DNA of 10,411 bases from SB21 sp964535295 (GTDB taxonomy: Bacteria > CLD3 > SB21), in contig CAZHUW010000114.1 in NCBI GenBank assembly GCA_964535295.1, positions 1-10,411 on the forward strand. Direction: 5' to 3'. The position numbers were made by a program, and so were the translations under genes. Position 1 is the first letter of the stretch. The number at the start of each line of letters is the position of its first letter. The notes beneath the pieces are model-generated. The model saw only the letters and a list, made by a program, of their open reading frames with translations. It searched no databases and was not told where the DNA came from. This document shows, piece after piece, positions 6,770 to 10,411 of the stretch.

Positions 6770-7294
6770 TTATTGTCGAACTCTTTGATAGTTAAACTTT
6801 GTTTCTGTCTGTACCCCATTGTTATCAATAATCACATAAACATTCATTTCGTTTGGATTGATTCTTTCAAATGTAAATCCATCGAAATAGACTTTATTAT
6901 CGGTGACCTTGACCAATTTAAAATCAACCGTTTTGTCTTTCTCTTCCCATCCTTTCAAATCTGAATGAAAATGTTTTAATCTGATCAAAAGCGTATTGTT
7001 CTCTTCAACAATGGTTACTAATTCATAAAATTTTACTTTGTCTTGTACCACGAGTTTAAAGGCGCACATCATCGAGCCGCCCAATGGAGCCGTCCATATT
7101 TCTTCCGTTATACCGCCAAATGCTTCTCCTCTCCAGTGTCCTTCAATCCAACTTACTGCACCTAAGGCGGCCGATGGGCTATGCGTAGAATCTGAATAGA
7201 AAAGCGTGTTTGCGAATTTGTCTTGCGCTTCAACTCCAAAAATTGAAATGCAAATCATTGACAGAACCTGTGAAGAAATTTTTGTAAGCTTCAT
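6770..7294 (-). CDS. Secreted DUF6265 family protein
   Basis: 174 residues starting at the ATG at 7294 (a TTG two codons upstream is unlikely). A signal peptide (hydrophobic about 8-20, likely cleavage VEA-QD) predicts export. The mature domain shows the DUF6265 pattern: WIEGHWRGEAFGG (49-61), EEIWTAPLGGSMM (64-76), then alternating strands with FYELVTIVEENNTLLIRLKHF and WEEKDKTVDFKLV. This is a calycin-like beta-barrel family of unknown function, similar in layout to the DUF1579 protein at the left end but clearly a different family. Its ATG overlaps the stop of the small upstream ORF by four bases (ATGA), which together with the weak SD suggests translational coupling. The end abuts the RibD-C-like remnant. 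Confidence 0.85.
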   Translation of the reverse strand: MKLTKISSQVLSMICISIFGVEAQDKFANTLFYSDSTHSPSAALGAVSWIEGHWRGEAFGGITEEIWTAPLGGSMMCAFKLVVQDKVKFYELVTIVEENNTLLIRLKHFHSDLKGWEEKDKTVDFKLVKVTDNKVYFDGFTFERINPNEMNVYVIIDNNGVQTETKFNYQRVRQ

Positions 7295-7476
7295 CCCCAA
7301 GTCTTTCTATTGTTTTTCAAATACCATTCCTTATTTATTTTCATGGTTGTTTTGCTTTTCTTGCAAACAAATATCCTATTGAAATACTTATAGTAGGGTT
7401 GAACAAAAAAAGCAGATAAGGCTAGAAGAGTGACAATTCGAAAAGTGGACCAATTGTAGTTTTCAAACAGTTTCAT
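7291..7476 (-). CDS. Small 61-aa protein with one membrane segment
   Basis: The peptide has a hydrophobic segment at about 12-26 (FRIVTLLALSAFFVQ) followed by an aromatic and strongly basic tail, typical of a small inner-membrane protein with a cytoplasmic C-terminus. Its TGA overlaps the ATG of the DUF6265 gene (ATGA), an arrangement that favours real translation. Against it: no convincing SD before the ATG, and no family recognised. It may be a leader ORF whose translation supplies ribosomes to the DUF6265 gene. Confidence 0.45.
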   Translation of the reverse strand: MKLFENYNWSTFRIVTLLALSAFFVQPYYKYFNRIFVCKKSKTTMKINKEWYLKNNRKTWG

Positions 7477-7510
7477 AAAGGCAGGCTTTTTATCTTGGTC
7501 GCATGCTTCA

Positions 7511-7536
7511 CATAACGTATAAATAACGGCCGTTAG
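7511..7536. promoter_or_regulatory. Palindrome and helical-phase direct repeat upstream of the small ORF/DUF6265 pair
   Basis: TAACGGCCGTTA (7524-7535) is a perfect 12-bp palindrome. ATAACG occurs at 7512-7517 and again at 7523-7528, 11 bp apart, one helical turn. The site lies 35-60 bases before the small ORF start. It looks like an operator, or a remnant of a recombination site; the function is inferred only. Confidence 0.35.
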
Positions 7537-7576
7537 TTTGTTTTTGTTTCATTTATTCAAATGTCGCAGCGAAGAT

Positions 7577-7611
7577 TCCCTAAAAGCAGATATAGCGTCT
7601 GAATTACATTC
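7577..7611. repeat. Degenerate copy of the TATCTG/CAGATA element
   Basis: Contains CTAAAAGCAGATA (7580-7592) and TCTGAATT (7598-7605) in the same spacing as the copy at 8723: the half-sites start at 7587 and 7596, nine bases apart. Aligned without gaps to the 8723 copy it matches at 23 of 35 positions, mostly in the core. It lies about 100 bases before the small ORF. Confidence 0.35.
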
Positions 7612-7657
7612 TGTCGCTGAATGGTCTTCTTAATTGGGCACTAAGGCTCGAGCAACA

Positions 7658-7960
7658 TTAAGTGAGCAAATAGACGGCAGCAATGTTGGCAATCCACATG
7701 CCTAATAATAGTATCAGCACATGCAACGACTTTCTTGGTTGGTGCGGAATCCATTTGAATATGAAGTACGCTACTATTGGAACTTGTGTAGTCATAAGAA
7801 TTTGCCAAACATGGGCTGCGGTTCCCTCATCGGCATCTTGGGTTATACCGAAAACGGCAGCGTGGCCTATAACCAAAATCAATGCCCCGATCGACATCGT
7901 TAGGGGCAGCCAAGCACTCACCGATTTTAGTGGAGAGGTGGTCGCAATATTTGTTTTCAT
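7658..7960 (-). CDS. Small three-helix membrane protein
   Basis: 100 residues, three hydrophobic segments at about 17-39, 52-69 and 79-99. The loop between the first and second helix has a conserved-looking polar stretch TQDADEGTAAHVWQ (40-53), and the second loop IPHQPRKS is basic, which places the N-terminus outside and the C-terminus outside by the positive-inside rule. Similar about 100-aa proteins with ADEGTAAHxWQ occur in many bacteria without an assigned function; this is recalled, not searched. The ATG at 7960 is preceded by AAGGGTGGTG; GTG codons further upstream are part of that SD. Gaps on both sides exceed 160 bases, so it may be a single-gene unit. Confidence 0.72.
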   Translation of the reverse strand: MKTNIATTSPLKSVSAWLPLTMSIGALILVIGHAAVFGITQDADEGTAAHVWQILMTTQVPIVAYFIFKWIPHQPRKSLHVLILLLGMWIANIAAVYLLT

Positions 7961-8017
7961 CACCACCCTTTTGATTCAAGTAGAAGTCTTTATGACTTTG
8001 AAATCAGTAAAATAGAT

Positions 8018-8065
8018 GATACGTGACAGAGGAGAGAAGAGGAGGCTTATTCTCTGTCACGTATC
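8018..8065. terminator. Perfect 14-bp inverted repeat, probable terminator or mobile-element-like hairpin
   Basis: GATACGTGACAGAG (8018-8031) is the exact reverse complement of CTCTGTCACGTATC (8052-8065), with a purine-rich 20-base loop. It lies 65 bases after the lipoprotein stop and 58 before the three-helix gene, a natural terminator position. On the minus strand it is followed by ATCTATTTTAC, a poor U-run; on the plus strand by CAGTTTTTG. A second overlapping pairing, CCAGT (8065-8069) with ACTGG (8084-8088), and GTATC (8061-8065) with GATAC (8081-8085), would compete with it. The repeat is certain; the role is inferred. Confidence 0.5.
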
Positions 8066-8129
8066 CAGTTTTTGCAAGGAGATACTGGCTTGGAAAAGAA
8101 ACATCTATGTAAATCTTTTGATTATTTCA

Positions 8130-8564
8130 CTACTCAGTAATTACCGCTCTAAACCAATCCCCTGATGCTTGCATTGAAAACACCTCAACATTAAATCGCC
8201 ATTGACCCGCTATGGCGCCATCAGTTAAAGTTCCGATCAAAAGATATTCCTGCGGCAATAAACCCGGAATATCGAGATGAATATATAAAGTGCCGTTTTC
8301 CTGAGTACAGAATACATTGCCGGATGATCCGCTGTCTATTTGCCAAGTACCGGTGAAAACATCACCGTCAACATGATCAATGACAAAAGAACCGTGATTC
8401 TTAACTAGCAGGCTTTTTCCTTCATACAAATCGAACGTATAACTACCTAGGATCTCATCTGCCTGAATCTTTTCTATTCCCAATGAACCCGAACTGTCGG
8501 TCATATTTTTCTGACAACCCGTAACTGAGATTACAATGAGTATTACCAATCCCGTGAATCGCAT
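8130..8564 (-). CDS. Lipoprotein, paralog of the gene at 9186-9617
   Basis: 144 residues. The start is the ATG at 8564, because GGAGGT lies five bases before it; an in-frame TTG four codons upstream would place the SD inside the gene. Signal: MR, hydrophobic 5-15, lipobox VTGC with Cys17. The mature part contains GSYTFDLYEGK (40-50), FTGTWQIDSGSSGNVFCT (70-87), LYIHLDIPGLLPQEYLLIG (93-111) and GAIAGQWRF (116-124), an all-beta, repeated-strand layout like a lipocalin or calycin. About half of the aligned positions are identical to the paralog. I do not recognise a named family. Membrane-anchored; function unknown. A strong inverted repeat follows it (8018-8065), and about 310 bases without genes precede it. 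Confidence 0.8.
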   Translation of the reverse strand: MRFTGLVILIVISVTGCQKNMTDSSGSLGIEKIQADEILGSYTFDLYEGKSLLVKNHGSFVIDHVDGDVFTGTWQIDSGSSGNVFCTQENGTLYIHLDIPGLLPQEYLLIGTLTDGAIAGQWRFNVEVFSMQASGDWFRAVITE

Positions 8565-8875
8565 AATTACCTCCAAATCTATATTTACGTTTTCATTACA
8601 CCAAGGCTGCTTATAGTTTAAGCAAGTTCAATGCCGTTGTTTAATTAATCAACATTTTATGTAAATTATTGATTTTAGAAACGCTCGCATCAATAAGAAT
8701 TTGTCAAATGATGAAACCTCATTATCTAAAAACAGATACATTATCTGAATTCAGATATGCTTTATCTAATAAACTGGGAACTTGTTCATTTATATCGGTT
8801 TGGTTCCAGGATACAACTCTTATATCTGTTTAACGATGTTTGTGTCAATTTTTTTTCCTCTTCAGACAAAACCAT
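8565..8875. other. Gene-free stretch upstream of a lipoprotein gene
   Basis: About 310 bases with stops in all frames and no supported ORF. It holds the alternating TATCTG/CAGATA array (8723-8767), a further isolated TATCTG (8823-8828) and AT-rich sequence. On the minus strand TTGCTT and, 19 bases later, TGTAAT lie between the array and the lipoprotein start; this is a weak promoter candidate only. Confidence 0.5.
8723..8767. repeat. Array of alternating TATCT/CAGATA half-sites (copy B)
   Basis: Half-sites TATCT (8723), CAGATA (8733), TATCTG (8742), CAGATA (8752) and TATCT (8763) alternate in orientation at steps of 10, 9, 10 and 11 bases, close to one helical turn. The first 35 bases match the copy at 10267 at 29 positions without gaps. 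On the minus strand CAGATA-ATG-TATCTG followed by TTTTT also looks like a weak intrinsic terminator. It lies about 160-200 bases before the lipoprotein start. Confidence 0.6.
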
Positions 8876-9028
8876 TTAAGTGGGTTGAGAAATATTTTTT
8901 TCCGGAAGTACACTTTTATCGACAGTTTGGATAGGAACATCCGGTTTTATAGGTGTGCCTGTTTTTTCAGGAATAAGCAGGACCACTAGCAGTGTTGTCA
9001 CCAGATAATAACGGATCTCATATAACAT
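8876..9028 (-). CDS. Possible 50-aa membrane-anchored peptide
   Basis: An ATG-to-TAA frame encoding a short N-terminal hydrophobic stretch (YYLVTTLLVVLLIP, 7-20) and a polar, proline-rich tail (TGTPIKPDVPIQTVDKS). Codon composition looks protein-like, and the signal-anchor plus Pro/Lys tail resembles many small exported proteins. No SD precedes the ATG, in contrast to its neighbours, so it may be chance or a decayed gene. It lies between the two paralogous lipoprotein genes. Confidence 0.3.
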   Translation of the reverse strand: MLYEIRYYLVTTLLVVLLIPEKTGTPIKPDVPIQTVDKSVLPEKNISQPT

Positions 9029-9185
9029 AATAATGAGTTTTATACAACAACTAGCCGCTATAATTTAGTAAGACAAATGCCACTTTTCGCCTTGTTTTAT
9101 AGGATAGGACACTATCTCAGGTATGAAATCGAAAGGAAAAAGACAGAATGATATCCGAATAGTGAATAAATCCGTATCTCTTCCC

Positions 9186-9617
9186 TTACTTATCAAGATG
9201 GACAGCCTCAAAGGTACCTTTAATACCCGCTGGACCGACCTCATAAATAAACCACCACTGGCCTTTGATTAGCCCGCCTTCTTGTTTTCCGACCAACAGA
9301 TATTCCCGGGGCAAAAGACCAGAGATTTCAAGGTGGACATAAGTCATAGTGTCCTCTACAGTACAGAAAACATTGCCGGATGGGCCGTTTTCAATTTGCC
9401 ATGATCCGGTGTAAAGAGTATCTCCGTTTGGTAAGATGGTGAATTCACCATGATTTGTTATTTGCCCGTTTTCACCATACAAATCGAAACTGTAGCTCCC
9501 CACAATTCCTGTTTCTTCAGTCAATGTTGTTTTTGATAAATTCTTATCGTCATTTGTTTCATTCTTACATCCTGCCATAGATAAGATTAAAATTATTAGC
9601 AAAGCTGTTTGCCGCAT
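9186..9617 (-). CDS. Lipoprotein, paralog of the gene at 8130-8564
   Basis: 143 residues from the ATG at 9617, which has GGAGGT six bases upstream; an in-frame ATG four codons earlier would overlap that SD and is rejected. Signal: MRQT, hydrophobic 5-13, lipobox MAGC with Cys17, then a polar linker. The core repeats the features of its paralog: GSYSFDLYGEN (40-50), YTGSWQIENGPSGNVFCT (69-86), YVHLEISGLLPREYLLVG (93-110) and GLIKGQWWF (115-123). The SGNVFCT cysteine is conserved in both. It begins 55 bases after the CIWAG lipoprotein, so the two are probably cotranscribed and may act in the same envelope compartment. Family not recognised; function unknown. Confidence 0.82.
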   Translation of the reverse strand: MRQTALLIILILSMAGCKNETNDDKNLSKTTLTEETGIVGSYSFDLYGENGQITNHGEFTILPNGDTLYTGSWQIENGPSGNVFCTVEDTMTYVHLEISGLLPREYLLVGKQEGGLIKGQWWFIYEVGPAGIKGTFEAVHLDK

Positions 9618-9633
9618 AAAAACCTCCATTTAT

Positions 9634-9666
9634 CTCTGCTTTATTTTCTTATCTTTATCTGCAGAG
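9634..9666 (-). repeat. Short inverted repeat between two lipoprotein genes
   Basis: CTCTGC (9634-9639) and GCAGAG (9661-9666) flank 21 bases that contain direct TATCT repeats at 9650 and 9656, with another at 9631. In an mRNA it would be a weak stem just before the SD of the downstream lipoprotein. The TATCT half-sites recall the arrays at 8723 and 10267. Confidence 0.3.
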
Positions 9667-9672
9667 TATTAT

Positions 9673-10119
9673 TTATTGAACAACTGCTTTTTTAACAATC
9701 AGAGACGCCTGATATGTCGTAGAATCCGTTTGTTGATCAACGATCGGATACGGTGTCAACTCCAGCAATTCGACTGTGTAGGAGAAAAAAGATGCTGTCT
9801 GTTGGCCTGGATAAGACGTAGTTAAATTAATTCTAACAGATTCGTTATTAGAATTTGTTGCATTTAGAATAATTTCAGCGTATCCCGCCCATATGCACTG
9901 TGCACCTGAAGGACAGCGGCAATCCAAAGGAACAGAATCAAATCGAATATTTAGACCTTCGCTTTCAATCGTGACCGTTTGACCAATCGAAATAACGAAT
10001 TGTTCGTTGAATTCAGACTGTTGTGTTTTTTGCGAAGTCTTCTCCCCAATGGTATCTTTTAAACGTTGATCGCAAGCGATAACGATCACCATACAAACGA
10101 ACCAAATATATTTTTTCAT
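9673..10119 (-). CDS. Lipoprotein with CxCP...CIWAG motif
   Basis: 148 residues: MKK, hydrophobic 5-15 and lipobox VIAC with Cys16, followed by a Lys/Gln/Ser-rich linker to about residue 40. The domain starts at FVISIGQTVTIESEGLNIRF and has DSVPLDCRCPSGAQCIWAGY (61-80) with cysteines 67, 69 and 75, then AEIILNATN, a strand VRINLTTS, and FFSYTVELLELTPYPIVDQQ followed by YQASLIVKK. The DxRCPxxxxCxWAGxA signature followed by a Y.v.L..l.P.P...YxA strand pair occurs in many uncharacterised lipoproteins; role unknown. Asp follows the lipid-bearing Cys, which in E. coli retains lipoproteins in the inner membrane, but this rule may not hold here. ATG with AAAGGAGAAAG upstream. First gene of the lipoprotein pair. 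Confidence 0.85.
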   Translation of the reverse strand: MKKYIWFVCMVIVIACDQRLKDTIGEKTSQKTQQSEFNEQFVISIGQTVTIESEGLNIRFDSVPLDCRCPSGAQCIWAGYAEIILNATNSNNESVRINLTTSYPGQQTASFFSYTVELLELTPYPIVDQQTDSTTYQASLIVKKAVVQ

Positions 10120-10137
10120 CTCTTTCTCCTTTGAGTT

Positions 10138-10168
10138 ATTGTAAGCCTATTATGCAACAATAAAGCAA
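10138..10168 (-). promoter_or_regulatory. Weak promoter candidate for the CIWAG lipoprotein gene
   Basis: Minus-strand TTGCTT (10168-10163) and TACAAT (10143-10138) are separated by 19 bases, longer than the usual 17. The -10 lies 18 bases before the ATG. Position is plausible, but the spacing and the -35 match are poor. Confidence 0.22.
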
Positions 10169-10266
10169 TTGATATGCCGTTATAATAAGGAAATATGAGA
10201 TGGCTTAACTTGTTGGTTTATCTAGGTACTTCTGTATCAAATAGCGGCATTGTAGCTACTAATTCC

Positions 10267-10308
10267 TATCAAAAAACAGATAGGTTATCTGGATTCTGAT
10301 CTTTATAG
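10267..10308. repeat. Array of alternating TATC/CAGATA half-sites (copy A)
   Basis: TATC (10267), CAGATA (10277), TATCTG (10286) and CTGATC (10296) have the same 10-9-10 spacing as the copy at 8723, with 29 of 35 positions identical. Within it CCTATC/GATAGG and CAGATA/TATCTG form overlapping, mutually exclusive stems. On the minus strand the second stem is followed by six Ts, like an intrinsic terminator. It lies about 150-190 bases before the CIWAG lipoprotein start. Confidence 0.6.
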
Positions 10309-10368
10309 AGGATGGTTGAAAGCTGAGGATGACTTTGATGGGACTCAGTTACGCCAATCCAGGTAGAC

Positions 10369-10411
10369 ATGACCAATTATAAAATGCTGGATACGCTGAA
10401 GGATTGGGCGT
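10369..10411 (+). CDS. Possible start of a plus-strand gene, cut by window edge
   Basis: An ATG with AGG upstream opens the frame MTNYKMLDTLKDWA, still open at the window end. Fourteen codons are too few to judge; the amphipathic character is protein-like. If real, it would be divergent from the lipoprotein gene, with the half-site array between the two starts. Confidence 0.25.
   Translation, partial: MTNYKMLDTLKDWA

Noticed and set aside
7683..8015. 110-aa plus-strand ORF
   Set aside because: It is antisense to the three-helix membrane protein, which has a good SD and hydrophobicity pattern.
10345..10411. Minus-strand frame RPILQRIQHF... ending near 10347 as the tail of an upstream gene
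   Set aside because: About 20 open codons at a window edge are expected by chance, and no motif is recognisable.
1..10411. CRISPR array, tRNA, rRNA, integrase, transposase or toxin-antitoxin pair
   Set aside because: Looked for on both strands; no regular direct-repeat array, no cloverleaf I could support and no protein of these families was seen.

Overview
Organism and type of region: an AT-rich bacterial accessory region. Almost every gene has an obvious Shine-Dalgarno sequence (AGGAGG, GGAGGT, AAGGAGA), there are many small lipoproteins and signal-peptide proteins, and several families (DUF1579, DUF6265, the CxCP...CIWAG lipoproteins) are common in the Bacteroidota/FCB group. I infer an FCB-type bacterium, but strong SD use argues against typical Bacteroidia, and no marker gene fixes the phylum. 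Exactly 100 Ns (4227-4326) mark a scaffold join, so this is a draft or metagenome assembly. Layout, read in the direction of transcription (right to left): with one doubtful exception at the right edge, every supported gene is on the minus strand. The right third holds a CIWAG-type lipoprotein (10119-9673), two paralogous lipoproteins of an unrecognised family (9617-9186 and 8564-8130) separated by a mostly empty 0.6 kb stretch, and a 3-helix membrane protein (7960-7658). The middle has a small membrane ORF coupled to a DUF6265 protein, a truncated and frameshifted RibD/DHFR-like pseudogene, another lipoprotein, an RDD membrane protein, a VOC protein, a 4-helix membrane protein and a TfoX-N protein cut by the gap. 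The left third has an alpha/beta hydrolase (also cut by the gap), a 31-aa membrane peptide, a GrpB/UPF0157 protein, a 400-aa secreted protein with weak erythromycin-esterase/ChaN-like signs, an SRPBCC protein and a secreted DUF1579 protein. How the genes relate: no pathway links them. They are short, mostly single-domain, unrelated genes in one orientation with short gaps, as in cassette arrays or fast-turnover islands; the pseudogene remnant and the tandem paralogs support turnover. I found no integrase and no convincing attC sites. Most distinctive non-coding signals: a repeated element of about 35 bp made of alternating TATCTG/CAGATA half-sites at 9-11 bp steps (8723 and 10267, weaker copy at 7577); a 14-bp perfect inverted repeat at 8018-8065; and a hairpin that encloses the ribosome binding site of the SRPBCC gene.
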